Notes: generated by a model from the sequence alone, not told the origin. Shown: positions 1-7,827, counted from the stretch's first letter. The stretch: DNA of 64,000 nucleotides from Teredinibacter waterburyi (GCF_001922985.1 NZ_MRUH01000022.1:186001-250000); one strand, 5' to 3'. Translations and numbers: made by a program.

Positions 1-237
1 TATAAAGTTGTTGAACTCCACAAATGAATTAACGTACTCCCAAATTTCTAAATCACTGGTGTGGAAAATGTGGGCGCCATACTTATGGACGTTAATACCT
101 TCGCGTTGCTCGGTGTAAATGTTTCCGCCGATGTGATCGCGCTTTTCTAATACGAGAACTTTCTTGCCGCTGCGATTGAGCTCTCTGGCGCATACCGAAC
201 CAAATAAACCGGAACCGACGATTAAGTAGTCGTACAT
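1..237 (-). CDS. glf: UDP-galactopyranose mutase, N-terminal part (cut by window edge)
   Basis: Only the first 79 codons are inside the window; the gene runs off the left edge. The peptide opens with MYDYLIVGSGLFGSVCARE, an FAD-binding Rossmann loop (GSGLFG), followed by an acidic strand end (VLEKR) and GGNIYTE, then HKYGAHIFHT, which is highly characteristic of UDP-galactopyranose mutases. The enzyme interconverts UDP-Galp and UDP-Galf in the cytoplasm and supplies galactofuranose for surface glycans. The ATG at 237 is preceded by an AAAGGTGAG ribosome site at good spacing. It is divergent from the ada gene. A sugar-nucleotide gene here hints that more glycan genes lie to the left, but that is inference. 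Confidence 0.9.
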   Translation of the reverse strand, partial: MYDYLIVGSGLFGSVCARELNRSGKKVLVLEKRDHIGGNIYTEQREGINVHKYGAHIFHTSDLEIWEYVNSFVEFNNFI

Positions 238-448
238 AAAACTCACCTTTCTGCTGGGTAAAAGCCGCTAGAGGGATTGCGGGTCTTTGATGATAGCAGA
301 AATGAATCCTCTAGGGCCGAGCCTAGTGTTTAACCTGCCGCAATACACCGGTATTGTCCGGTTGCCGCGAAAATACGCAAGAAACGGGTCGAGTTAAGTG
401 TTGTTCACTATTAAACTGAGGCGGTCTATTTTACTCCTAGTGCCGAAA

Positions 449-1324
449 ATGAATGACTCTGAGTCGCATAATTATAAGCGTATCGCTGCGGCGATTAGCT
501 ACTTACAGCAACACTACCGCGAGCAGCCAAGTTTAGCGGATGTAGCGGCACAGGTGCATTTGAGCCCTGAGCACTTCCAGCGATTGTTTCGACGTTGGGC
601 GGGGGTGAGTCCTAAAAAGTTTACCCAATACCTCAGTCTTGAATACGCCAAGGGGTTACTACAACAGCGTAGCGCCACACTTGCTGATACCGCTGCGGCG
701 ATCGGTTTGTCGGGTACTGGCCGCTTACATGACCTATTCGTGTCGATTGAGGCTATGACGCCCGGAGACTATAAAAATGGCTCGCTTGCGCTAGGCTATA
801 GTTTCGCGGCAACGCCTTTTGGTGAGGTTGTTATCGCTACCACCAACAAGGGCGTGTGTTATATCGCGTTTGTGGATTCTCGCGAAAATGCGCTGTCTCA
901 ACTGTATCAGTGCTACCCCAAGGCCTGTTTTACTGCAGTAGAAACACCTTACACCGCCGCGGTGTTGGCGGTGTTTCAGCCAGTTGCTAATATGCTCGCG
1001 CCGATAAAACTGCATCTCGCTGGAACCGACTTCCAATTAAAAGTGTGGGAAAGCTTGTTGAAAATCCCTCAGGGTTCGGCCTCCACTTATGGCGCTATCT
1101 CAGCGGAAATTGGTAAGCCTAAGGCGGCACGGGCGGTGGGTTCAGCCATCGGCAAAAACCCTGTTGCTTTTTTAATCCCCTGTCATCGCGTTATTCGGGC
1201 GAGTGGCGCGCTTGGCGGTTATCGCTGGGGCCTAGAGCGCAAGTTGGCGATGATGGGCTGGGAGGCTGCACACAGGTCGTGCGAGCTGGACGAAATACCT
1301 GTTCGAGCAGAAGAGCGAGAGTGA
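449..1324 (+). CDS. ada: Ada-like protein: AraC-type HTH fused to O6-methylguanine-DNA methyltransferase
   Basis: About residues 8-90 form an AraC-type double helix-turn-helix (PSLADVAAQVHLSPEHFQRL). The C-terminal half is a methylated-DNA--protein-cysteine methyltransferase with the acceptor motif PCHRV at Cys245. It would transfer methyl groups from O6-methylguanine to itself and probably activate the adaptive response. The N-terminal zinc domain of E. coli Ada, which takes methyl from phosphotriesters, is absent, so the activation switch must differ; this two-domain form is known in other bacteria. A GTG at 398 in the same frame would add 17 residues, but the extension resembles nothing and I prefer the ATG at 449. 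Neither start has a strong Shine-Dalgarno site. The next gene, alkB, starts 2 bp after the stop codon, so the two form a repair operon. Confidence 0.88.
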   Translation: MNDSESHNYKRIAAAISYLQQHYREQPSLADVAAQVHLSPEHFQRLFRRWAGVSPKKFTQYLSLEYAKGLLQQRSATLADTAAAIGLSGTGRLHDLFVSIEAMTPGDYKNGSLALGYSFAATPFGEVVIATTNKGVCYIAFVDSRENALSQLYQCYPKACFTAVETPYTAAVLAVFQPVANMLAPIKLHLAGTDFQLKVWESLLKIPQGSASTYGAISAEIGKPKAARAVGSAIGKNPVAFLIPCHRVIRASGALGGYRWGLERKLAMMGWEAAHRSCELDEIPVRAEERE

Positions 1325-1326
1325 TT

Positions 1327-1941
1327 ATGGATCTATTTGATGCGTTAATAGACTCTAAGCAGAACCTTTTGCCTCAAGATGGTGAGGTTCATTATTACGG
1401 GCCGGTGTTGTCGTTTGATCATGCGGATACTTATCTTAAAAGCCTATTAGCCTCTATTGAGTGGCGAAATGACGAAGCTGTAATCTATGGCAAGCGTATT
1501 GTCACGAAACGTAAAGTTGCGTGGTATGGAGACAAGCCGTTCCGTTATACCTATTCGAAGACAACTAAAACAGCACTGCCTTGGACACCAGAGTTACTGG
1601 ATTTAAAAAGCTGTGTAGAGCAGGCCTCTGGAGAACTATTTAATTCGTGCCTACTGAATTTATACAGCACTGGAGGTGAAGGTATGGCGTGGCACTGTGA
1701 TGAAGAGGTCGATCTAAAAAGAGACGGGGCGATAGGCTCGCTTAGCTTGGGCGCGGAACGAAAATTTTCGTTTAGGCACAAACAGAACCAAACAGTGGTG
1801 TCGTTAGTGTTGCAGCATGGCAGCCTATTAGTCATGCGTGGTACGACACAAACCCACTGGCTGCATCGCTTGCCGCCAACTACTAAAATCTCCGAGCCAC
1901 GGGTTAATCTCACCTTTCGAACCATCGCAAGAGGATATTAG
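1327..1941 (+). CDS. alkB: AlkB-type 2-oxoglutarate/Fe(II) DNA dealkylase
   Basis: A 204-residue protein of the AlkB/ALKBH2-3 type. It contains the iron-binding HxD pair (His123, Asp125 in MAWHCDEEVDL), a distal histidine in THWLHRLPPT and the 2-oxoglutarate-binding arginines in PRVNLTFR. It oxidatively removes methyl groups from 1-methyladenine and 3-methylcytosine. An upstream in-frame ATG exists at 1279, but it lies inside ada. The ATG at 1327, 2 bp after the ada stop codon and behind GCGAGAG, is the better start. Its coupling to ada matches the adaptive-response logic in which Ada drives alkB expression. The stop codon at 1939-1941 is directly followed by the ATG of a broken LysR gene. 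Confidence 0.9.
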   Translation: MDLFDALIDSKQNLLPQDGEVHYYGPVLSFDHADTYLKSLLASIEWRNDEAVIYGKRIVTKRKVAWYGDKPFRYTYSKTTKTALPWTPELLDLKSCVEQASGELFNSCLLNLYSTGGEGMAWHCDEEVDLKRDGAIGSLSLGAERKFSFRHKQNQTVVSLVLQHGSLLVMRGTTQTHWLHRLPPTTKISEPRVNLTFRTIARGY

Positions 1942-2194
1942 ATGAAGAACCAGGAGCTCCACTTGCTGTATGTGTTCGACGCCATAATGCTGGAGGGCTC
2001 GGTGACACGAGCGGCGAAGCGATTAGCCATGACCCAGCCGGCGGTTTCCAATGCCGGTGTATGTGATGTGGCATGCTCGTCATGATAAGGACCCAGGCTT
2101 AATTTGGATTAGAGACCTATTTAATACGGGGTTTCATACTGGGCTTCTGATTAAAAACTATCTAACTTGCACCGAGCGTTTTACTCAGCACTAG
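1942..2194 (+). pseudogene. LysR-family regulator remnant with an internal deletion
   Basis: The first 38 codons encode the start of a LysR helix-turn-helix (GSVTRAAKRLAMTQPAVSNA). The reading frame then passes into unrelated residues and stops by about 2086. In the +1 frame from 2051 the sequence reads PVYVMWHARHDKDPGLIWIR and ends at the stop codon 2192-2194. That is the normal C-terminal tail of LysR proteins (a W-H-x-R-x-x-x-D-P then W-x-R pattern). The middle of the gene, the linker and effector domain of roughly 230 codons, has been lost, with the junction near 2048-2053. The ATG abuts the alkB stop codon, so the ancestor was probably the third gene of the ada-alkB operon. I see no way for this to make a working regulator. 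Confidence 0.8.
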
Positions 2195-2387
2195 CCCGCC
2201 CCAAACAAAATGTCGGTCGCCATCACCGCGTTTAATCTCTGACGATTGCGCCCGAACCACATAACTAAACTTAAAGGTCGGCCCGACACTACGCGTATAG
2301 CCAGCCCAAGCTTCGACGATAATCGGCCGTAACTGATCCTGCTGTAGTTGATGTTCACTAGCGGGGAATCGGCAGGCGTTGGTGCCC
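2162..2387 (-). pseudogene. LpxR-like (DUF2219) outer-membrane protein C-terminal fragment
   Basis: Directly downstream of the esterase, on the same strand but in another frame, about 75 codons read like the C-terminal strands of the LpxR/DUF2219 lipid A 3'-O-deacylase barrel. There is FPASEHQLQQDQL, then an alternating strand around EAWAGYTRS, then TFKFSYVVRAQSSEIKRGDG and FVWGGLVLSKTL before the stop codon. No start codon or catalytic N-terminal part is present, because upstream of about 2387 the frame runs into the esterase gene. It overlaps the tail of the LysR remnant on the other strand. I read it as a truncated relic. The family assignment is by pattern only and could be wrong. Confidence 0.4.
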
Positions 2388-3242
2388 CTAGCGTATAAAC
2401 AGCGCCTGTAGAGCCTGTTCGAACGAAGGGGGAGCGACGTCGTTGTGGCGTACTGGAATGTCGAAGCGGATAATGTCCAAGCCGTCAAAATTGTTGGCGT
2501 CGAGGCGTCGGTTAAAATCCGATACTGATCCGTGATTACCGAACTCAGTGGCCGTGGTTAACACCAGTGTCGCGTTTAGGGTTTGGTTGGCGTTAAAGCG
2601 ATCGCTTAACAGCTCGTGCCAGCCATTCGGGTTCTCGTAAAAGCTGCCGTCGAAACTCAAGTAGTTAATAAAATTTGGCGCTACAACATCATCAATAAGA
2701 AGCGCTATACCCACAAATAGCCCCCCGTAAGAGGTGCCGACCAAGGTCCGCTGGCTTTGGTCGGCTCGGTATTCTGATTCCATTATCGGTAACAGCTCGG
2801 TGACTAACACCTGAAAGTAATTCACGGCGCCCGGCAAGCGATAGTCCACCGCACGTCGATCGTTTGGCCCCTGTTCTATTGCCACTAGAATTGCGTCGAT
2901 CCCAAACTGGTAAAGCTGATTGCGAAAGCCCCCAAAAACCCACTGCCCGTCGGTTGTATATATGATGGGGTAGGTGCGATCGGTCGAGTTGTAGTCCTCG
3001 GGCAGATAGACATGTACAGGATAAGTTATGCCGGTAATAGATGAATAAAGCTGGTGCTCGCGAATGTTGGGGGCCTCTTCTGGAGCCCGCGTGGGGAGTG
3101 GGGTTGGTGTTGCAGCTATTGGTGCCTGCGTAGGAGGCGTAACCGCAAACCGCGTTTGGTGACCGCCGCCGCATGCGGATAGTATTAATGCCGCAACGGT
3201 TAATAGGGCTATAAGCCGGAGTGGTTTTGCTCTACAGCGCAT
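2388..3242 (-). CDS. Lipoprotein alpha/beta-hydrolase (esterase family)
   Basis: A 284-residue protein with a type II signal peptide: RLIALLTVAALILSACGGG, with the lipidated Cys in LSAC. A Pro/Thr-rich spacer of about 30 residues follows, then a catalytic domain with HVYLPEDYN, IIYTTDGQW and the nucleophile elbow GTSYGG. These features match the Esterase D / enterochelin-esterase-like hydrolases. His near the C-terminus (VRHNDV) could complete the triad. It is probably an envelope-anchored carbohydrate or small-ester esterase; the substrate is unknown. The ATG at 3242 is chosen because it places the signal peptide at the N-terminus. The open frame extends 49 codons further upstream without homology. 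The linker resembles that of the nearby mannanase, which suggests an extracellular role in polysaccharide use. Confidence 0.75.
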   Translation of the reverse strand: MRCRAKPLRLIALLTVAALILSACGGGHQTRFAVTPPTQAPIAATPTPLPTRAPEEAPNIREHQLYSSITGITYPVHVYLPEDYNSTDRTYPIIYTTDGQWVFGGFRNQLYQFGIDAILVAIEQGPNDRRAVDYRLPGAVNYFQVLVTELLPIMESEYRADQSQRTLVGTSYGGLFVGIALLIDDVVAPNFINYLSFDGSFYENPNGWHELLSDRFNANQTLNATLVLTTATEFGNHGSVSDFNRRLDANNFDGLDIIRFDIPVRHNDVAPPSFEQALQALFIR

Positions 3243-3740
3243 AGAAGAATTACCGAGTAAGTTGAATCTAGTAAAGATTAAGTTTGAGTATATCGGTTTG
3301 CGGTTCTGATGCGTTCTGATTGTTAAAGACGAACCTGCAACGAGCACTTTGATGATTCCGCGTCCATCGCACACACAATACCTGCTCAACTAATGAGCAG
3401 GTTGGAAAGCTTCTGATGATCTTGGCGGGTATAAGAAATTGCGAACCTAGATTTTAATTGTATAGATTGTCCCTGACATTAAAAACACGGCGTTACGTTC
3501 GTTTTTTTTGATAACCCAGACTAAAGAACAGTTAGTCGTTATAAATCAGTAATTTAGTGTTGCCTCCAAATGTAAACGGTTACAGGTGGTGGCGCGAGAA
3601 GCATTTAAATGTAGCGGTTTTAGGTCTTTTCTATAGCTTTTTAGTATTTATACTAAGACTAAAGGTTTAGTAGTGTGTCGACTTGGAAATAAACAGGCCC
3701 CTGCTTATTGCTGTTTAGTAGGGGGAGACACTACTGCCGT
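3243..3740. other. Intergenic region between the divergent esterase and GH26 mannanase genes
   Basis: About 500 bp without a convincing gene. It must hold both divergent promoters. The only clear element is the LacI-type palindrome at 3571-3584. AT-rich sequence with a run of eight T lies near 3503-3510. I see no riboswitch-like structure. Confidence 0.6.
3571..3584. promoter_or_regulatory. LacI-family operator-like palindrome upstream of the GH26 mannanase
   Basis: TGTAAACGGTTACA has inverted arms TGTAA/TTACA around a central CG-containing core, the form typical of LacI/GalR-family operators. It lies 170 bp upstream of the mannanase start. No lacI-type gene is present in the window, so the regulator would be encoded elsewhere. 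The match is by eye. Confidence 0.5.
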
Positions 3741-5528
3741 ATGAGAATTAATAATATGAAAAAACCTTTTATTGCTGTTGTTGGACTCGTGGCATTGTCC
3801 GTAAGTTCTTTTTCGAGCGCCCAAGATTACCCTACTTGTTCTAGTTCTAATGCCGACCCAGATGGTGACGGCTGGGGCTGGGAAAACAATCAAAGCTGTA
3901 TCGTTGCAGAGCCGACACCTACTCCAGTGGCAACCCCAGAACCAACGCCCGAACCTATTGTACCGGTTAGTGTAACTGTGGCGCTGGACAGTAACGGAAA
4001 CCCAATTTGCTCTAGCGCGAGCGTAGACCCTGATGGCGACGGTTGGGGTTGGGAAAATAACGCCAGTTGTGTTGTGGTTGAGAGTGTAGAGCCGACGCCT
4101 GCGCCTACCGTCGAGCCAACACCTACTCCTACTGCAGCGCCAACACCAACGCCTACCCCGGTGCCTAGCGTAGCTCCGACTCCTGCCCCAACAGCAGTTC
4201 CTACTGAGGTGGCCGTGGATAGCAACGGCAATCCCATATGTGCTAGTGCCGATTCAGATCCAGATGGCGACGGCTGGGGTTGGGAAAACGATGGGAGCTG
4301 TGTCGTGGCTGCAACCGCGGAACCTACACCTACTGCCACTCCAACCGAAACGCCAGCGGCAACTGAAGAGCCGGTTGCCGAAAGTGGTGCAACGCCGAGC
4401 TGCTCAAACGTATCAGCCGACCCAGATGGTGATGGCTGGGGCTGGGAAAACGATGCTAGTTGTGTTGTTGACGATAGCACTAGTACATCAAGCAGTAGCA
4501 ACCCTGTTGCTGTAGCGGCGACGTCCACAGCGTTGTCAAACCCAAATGCAAATCAGGCAGCGAAAGATCTTTACACTTATTTCCGAGGTCTAGCTTCTGG
4601 GACAAGTAATCGTGTTCTGTCTGGCGCCTTCGGTGGTTACTCGGGAATTGGTGGAGACGATGCATTTGGTATTGCTGAATCTGATACTACTTTGGAGTGG
4701 ACAGGGCAGCGTCCGGCTATTTACGCCTGCGACTATGCGCGTGGTTGGGACACTGATAGCACCCCGGCGAACTTAATCGACTATGGTTGTAACACCTTGC
4801 TAAAAGATATTGCACTTACTAAAGGCGGTCTAGTGCAAATTAGCAACCACCTGCCAAGCCCTGTACCGGCAAACGGTGGCGGACTTAAAGATGTGATTAG
4901 CAATGCAGACTACGCGTCGATTTTAGAAAGTGGCTCAGCGATACGTACACGTTGGTTAAGCATCTTAGATAAAGTCGCAGAAGGCCTAGACGATTTGCAA
5001 GCTGCCGGTGTTACCGTCATCTATCGCCCTTTACATGAAATGAATGGTGAGTGGTTCTGGTGGGGGACAACGGAATACAACAGTAACGATGCTACACGTC
5101 ATCAGCTGTACCGCGATCTCTATATCGATATGTATAACTACTTTACCCAAACTAAAGGTTTGAATAACTTGATATGGGTATTTTCACCAGACGCTAATCG
5201 CAGCTACAAATTAGATTTTTACCCAGGCGAGCAGTATGTTGATATCGTAGGTCTTGACGCTTACACCGCTGACCCAGCAGACCAAAATGTTATCGACGGA
5301 TACGCCGAACTTCTCAGCCTTGGCAAGCCATTCGCCTTCGCAGAAATTGGTCCAAATACGTCAGCAGAGGGTAGCTATGATTTCGGTGCCTTCATCGATG
5401 CAATCCATACACACTTCCCTGAGACAATCTATTTTATTCCTTGGAATAACAAGTGGAGCCCAAGTCAAAACCTGAATGCCGACTTGCTATTCAACGATGA
5501 CTGGACAATTAATTTAGGCGAGTTATAA
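3741..5528 (+). CDS. Secreted GH26 endo-beta-mannanase with four DPDGDGWGWEN modules
   Basis: Hydrolyses beta-1,4-mannan outside the cell (family knowledge). A Sec signal peptide (KKPFIAVVGLVALSVSSFSS) is followed by four copies of a 23-residue Cys-bounded module carrying DPDGDGWGWEN (coding positions 3837, 4008, 4239 and 4401), separated by Pro/Thr/Glu linkers. The modules resemble the WGWEN core of CBM10 together with a Ca-binding DxDxDG loop. The C-terminal 340 residues are the GH26 barrel: acid/base Glu433 in RPLHEMNGEWFWWG and nucleophile Glu535 in FAFAEIGPN. The start may be ATG 3741 or ATG 3756; a GGGGGAG tract lies about 15 nt before 3741. A TTG at 3708 is unlikely. A LacI-type palindrome lies upstream and a strong terminator downstream. 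The gene stands alone. Confidence 0.93.
   Translation: MRINNMKKPFIAVVGLVALSVSSFSSAQDYPTCSSSNADPDGDGWGWENNQSCIVAEPTPTPVATPEPTPEPIVPVSVTVALDSNGNPICSSASVDPDGDGWGWENNASCVVVESVEPTPAPTVEPTPTPTAAPTPTPTPVPSVAPTPAPTAVPTEVAVDSNGNPICASADSDPDGDGWGWENDGSCVVAATAEPTPTATPTETPAATEEPVAESGATPSCSNVSADPDGDGWGWENDASCVVDDSTSTSSSSNPVAVAATSTALSNPNANQAAKDLYTYFRGLASGTSNRVLSGAFGGYSGIGGDDAFGIAESDTTLEWTGQRPAIYACDYARGWDTDSTPANLIDYGCNTLLKDIALTKGGLVQISNHLPSPVPANGGGLKDVISNADYASILESGSAIRTRWLSILDKVAEGLDDLQAAGVTVIYRPLHEMNGEWFWWGTTEYNSNDATRHQLYRDLYIDMYNYFTQTKGLNNLIWVFSPDANRSYKLDFYPGEQYVDIVGLDAYTADPADQNVIDGYAELLSLGKPFAFAEIGPNTSAEGSYDFGAFIDAIHTHFPETIYFIPWNNKWSPSQNLNADLLFNDDWTINLGEL
3837..4469 (+). repeat. Four dispersed 69-bp repeats encoding Cys-bounded DPDGDGWGWEN modules
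   Basis: Copies begin at 3837, 4008, 4239 and 4401; each is 23 codons from the first Cys to SC(I/V)V. The protein core is nearly invariant, while the linkers between copies vary in length (34 to 54 codons) and are rich in PTP. This points to repeated internal duplication of one module. The fourth copy lies directly before the catalytic domain. Confidence 0.85.
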
Positions 5529-5580
5529 CGAATAAAGCCACTAGTGTCGGCTAGAGCTGAGGCTAGTATCTTTTTCACCA

Positions 5581-5616
5581 AGGCTTCACAGGCGTTACGC
5601 TGTGAAGCCTTTTTTA
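5581..5616 (+). terminator. Rho-independent terminator of the GH26 gene
   Basis: A perfect 11-bp stem, AGGCTTCACAG (5581-5591) with CTGTGAAGCCT (5600-5610), an 8-nt loop and a run of six T. It lies 53 bp after the mannanase stop codon. Confidence 0.92.
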
Positions 5617-5797
5617 TGTTGGTGTTCGGCGTGAATACGGTGGGAGTTCGCACACAGCGTCGGCTGAACGATAATTTATTGTTACCAGGGGCCGTGAGTG
5701 TGCTAAGCAGTACTCGTCGCTTAAAACAAAAGTACTTAGGTTGATAAAAGCGGCCAAGCTATGCTGGCAAAACGAGTGGACGGCTTTTCAGCTTAAA

Positions 5798-5874
5798 TGG
5801 TGGGCCTTCCCAGACTTGAACTGGGGACCTGCCGATTATGAGTCGGATGCTCTAACCAACTGAGCTAAAGGCCC
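5798..5874 (-). tRNA. tRNA-Ile2, anticodon CAU (lysidine-type), copy 1
   Basis: A complete 77-nt cloverleaf with encoded CCA: acceptor GGGCCTT/AAGGCCC, loop CTCATAA with anticodon CAT, and T arm CCCAG-TTCAAGT-CTGGG. The anticodon alone could mean Met. C4-G69 and C5-G68 match the TilS lysidine identity pairs of E. coli tRNA-Ile2 and not those of elongator tRNA-Met. Base 27-43 is a T-C mismatch in both copies. The TATAAT -10 box is at 5897-5902, with a GC-rich discriminator after it. The sequence is identical to the copy next to rpoD at 31103-31179. Confidence 0.9.
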
Positions 5875-5896
5875 TTTGAGACGTAAAACGCGGCGC

Positions 5897-5902
5897 ATTA
5901 TA
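5897..5902 (-). promoter_or_regulatory. -10 box of tRNA-Ile2 copy 1
   Basis: On the minus strand TATAAT lies 23 bp before the mature tRNA 5' end and is followed by GCGCCGCG, a GC-rich discriminator typical of stringently controlled stable-RNA promoters. A conserved block CTAGTTTTATCTG just upstream is shared with copy 2, while the spacer between has diverged, which suggests the promoter is under selection. Confidence 0.75.
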
Positions 5903-6066
5903 GTGGGCTGTTACAGATAAAACTAGTCGCCTAGCGCGCCCAAATTTATGTGGGCTGCTCTCGGACGATTAACTGACACCTGCAATCTGGAGGTCAAATT
6001 GAAGAAGAGAGAAACCCGCAGTGAGAGGAGCCCGGTTTCACGGTACTTACAGCATCGAATTAACGG

Positions 6067-6486
6067 TTACCTTCGTTCTCTATTTCGTTCCTCTCGCTCG
6101 CCTCGCTCTGGACGTTCCCTGCGGCTTTGTTCATTTGAACTTTGATCTCGCAGCTTTCTCCGTTCATCTCGTTCTTGCTTTACTTGTTCATTGCCATCTA
6201 AGTCAAAAGGCTGTCGATAGTATTCCAATTGTTGCGCCGATAAATTTTGTAGAAGCGACTCTCGTTTTTTTATTTGAGACAAGTTAAATGCTGTTTCGGG
6301 CGTTGAGTGCGCTACTGAGCTGTTGTTTCCTGTTGAATCTATGGATGATGGGAGTGTATTTTTGGAATTTACGTCCTCCCCAGATGCACATCCATTATTT
6401 ATAGGTAAAATCACGCTGAGTATAACCATCACCAAGAGTCGCGAGCTGAAGAATTTTTGCCGAGAACTATATCTAAAAAATATCAT
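6067..6486 (-). CDS. Small lipoprotein with an Arg/Glu-rich tail, last gene of the polysaccharide operon
   Basis: A 139-residue protein that I do not recognise. The N-terminus has a basic patch and a hydrophobic stretch (LLVMVILSVILPINNGC) ending in a possible lipobox Cys, followed by Ser/Asn-rich sequence. The C-terminal third is extremely charged (RRERPERGEREERNRERR). The start at 6486 has a good AAGGA ribosome site 6 nt upstream. It begins 9 bp after the stop codon of the GH-A-like gene, so it is probably co-transcribed with it and with the wza-wzz-wzx-wzy-GT genes. A structural or assembly role in the envelope is possible, but that is only inference from position. The basic tail could bind an acidic, for example sulfated, polymer. 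Confidence 0.6.
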   Translation of the reverse strand: MIFFRYSSRQKFFSSRLLVMVILSVILPINNGCASGEDVNSKNTLPSSIDSTGNNSSVAHSTPETAFNLSQIKKRESLLQNLSAQQLEYYRQPFDLDGNEQVKQERDERRKLRDQSSNEQSRRERPERGEREERNRERR

Positions 6487-6495
6487 ATCGATTCC

Positions 6496-7827
6496 TTAGG
6501 GTTGAGCTATCACAAATTGCAATGAACCTGGAGATAGCGTAAACCCAGTCTCGTAAGTCTGTTCTTGTTGAGATATTCCTGTATCGGAGAACAGGCGATG
6601 AAATTCGGGCTTGCCAAATGAGCCTAAAGCGGCACTAGTAACTTTTCCGGAACGTTTTTGATCTGCAGGGAATACAATGAGCAAACGCTTTTTCGACGGT
6701 AATATTTCGAAGCTGTAGTACTCTATGTTTTCACCGCTAAGTTTCGGCTGTTGTGAGACTGGTAGCGCTACCAGTTCGGATGACGCGCCCAGCTGTTGGT
6801 ATAAAAAACCCATTGCATCATTTGTCTTGGTATTCGATGCTCCTTGATCGGCGCCCCAGAAGAATGTGCGGCCTTGTGTTGCCGTCATTTTATGCTGTTG
6901 CCACCAGTCCATATATCGAGCAAATACTTGAAGCGAAGATACGCCTCCCTGATTTTGCTTTGCACGCTGTAGGCCGACTTCCTCTGTAGACCATATCGCA
7001 TTTATTTTGCCTTTCTGAAACCATTTTTGATGAATGCTGTCGAGCGAGCCTCGCCAGCTAGAAACATTTGCGCTGGCGATGTAGTGCAAAGAAATAACAT
7101 CTATTAGCTCATACACCTTTAAGCCTTGCAGGGATGGGCTGGTTAACCCTTGAACTTTATAGTTCAGTAATTCATCAAGAAATTTTTGTGCTTTTGGATT
7201 TGCTGCTGCGGCTAATGAGCCCAACACTATGTATATGTTCTTTCCCTTGCCTTGCGTTTTAGCGGAGCGTATAGCGTCCACACCTGGAGCGAGAAAATAT
7301 TCAACATAGTAGGGGATTAATGTCGGATCGTGGGCGTTTATACGCTGCCCCGTATCTTCCCATTGGTGGATTGTTTCGCTAAACCGACGGGAATTAATTT
7401 CGTTGCCAAATTGCCAATAAACATCGCCAGATGTCGCAGGCATGGCGGCAATTATATCTACATTTTTTTGTAGTTGATCTTTCCACGTTTTGCCGAAGTC
7501 GAGCAGTATATGCGTCATAAAGTGGTCGACTGCGGCACTGCTACGCCCAGATCCAAGGCCTCCGGGGCTGTAAATAATATCCTTAGTAGATATGTAGTCT
7601 TTTAGGGTAGTTGTTTTTTCGGCGCTATAAATACCAGAAAAAAAACCGGCACCCTCAGGGTCTCGCACAGAGCCTGCCCACGGCATTTCTCTATAGTGGG
7701 AGCCTAAGTAGTTCACCCAGGGTTCTGCAACTGCGGGAAACGAAAAAAACAATCCGCAACTGAATAGTAAAACAAAGGGCGTCGTATACTTCGTCGAAGG
7801 TGTCTTTACCTTAGGGGAGATACTCAT
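6496..7827 (-). CDS. Secreted clan GH-A-like putative glycoside hydrolase of the EPS locus (paralogue 1)
   Basis: A 443-residue protein with a Sec signal (FVLLFSCGLFFSFPAVAEP). It has two clan GH-A-like glutamates: Glu143 in YWQFGNEINS, a beta-4 NE acid/base motif, and Glu282/283 in IWSTEEVG, a beta-7 nucleophile candidate. HYIA and FFWGAD fit other barrel strand ends. It is clearly homologous to the lipoprotein encoded at 22814-24376 (YVEYFLAP, PSLQGLKVYELIDVISLHYI), so the locus carries two paralogues. I cannot place it in a named GH family. By analogy with PslG it may cut the exported polymer in the periplasm or at the surface. The start overlaps the GT4 stop codon as ATGA, so the genes are translationally coupled. 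Confidence 0.75.
   Translation of the reverse strand: MSISPKVKTPSTKYTTPFVLLFSCGLFFSFPAVAEPWVNYLGSHYREMPWAGSVRDPEGAGFFSGIYSAEKTTTLKDYISTKDIIYSPGGLGSGRSSAAVDHFMTHILLDFGKTWKDQLQKNVDIIAAMPATSGDVYWQFGNEINSRRFSETIHQWEDTGQRINAHDPTLIPYYVEYFLAPGVDAIRSAKTQGKGKNIYIVLGSLAAAANPKAQKFLDELLNYKVQGLTSPSLQGLKVYELIDVISLHYIASANVSSWRGSLDSIHQKWFQKGKINAIWSTEEVGLQRAKQNQGGVSSLQVFARYMDWWQQHKMTATQGRTFFWGADQGASNTKTNDAMGFLYQQLGASSELVALPVSQQPKLSGENIEYYSFEILPSKKRLLIVFPADQKRSGKVTSAALGSFGKPEFHRLFSDTGISQQEQTYETGFTLSPGSLQFVIAQP

Larger units (their letters stand above)
5795..5905. repeat. Left copy of a 111-bp perfect direct repeat containing tRNA-Ile2 and its -10 region
   Basis: Identical base for base to 31100-31210, in the same orientation. 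Beyond the perfect part, imperfect similarity continues for about 45 bp (for example CAGATAAAACTAGTCG at 5914-5929 and 31219-31234) into the sequence that corresponds to the 3' end of rpoD in the right copy. The left copy therefore derives from the rpoD locus. Confidence 0.95.

Noticed and set aside
2692-3174. 160-codon minus-strand frame inside the esterase gene
   Set aside because: The esterase frame has signal peptide, lipobox and GTSYGG; this frame shows no family motif.
3890-4528. Long open frame on the minus strand within the mannanase gene
   Set aside because: It is the antisense shadow of the Pro/Thr linkers and repeat modules; its Gly/Val/Ser composition is a reflection of the coding strand.
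5798-5874. Reading the CAU tRNA as elongator tRNA-Met
   Set aside because: The acceptor pairs C4-G69 and C5-G68 match the lysidine-synthetase identity of tRNA-Ile2, and the second copy lies after rpoD, a usual place for tRNA-Ile2. Elongator Met has different pairs there.
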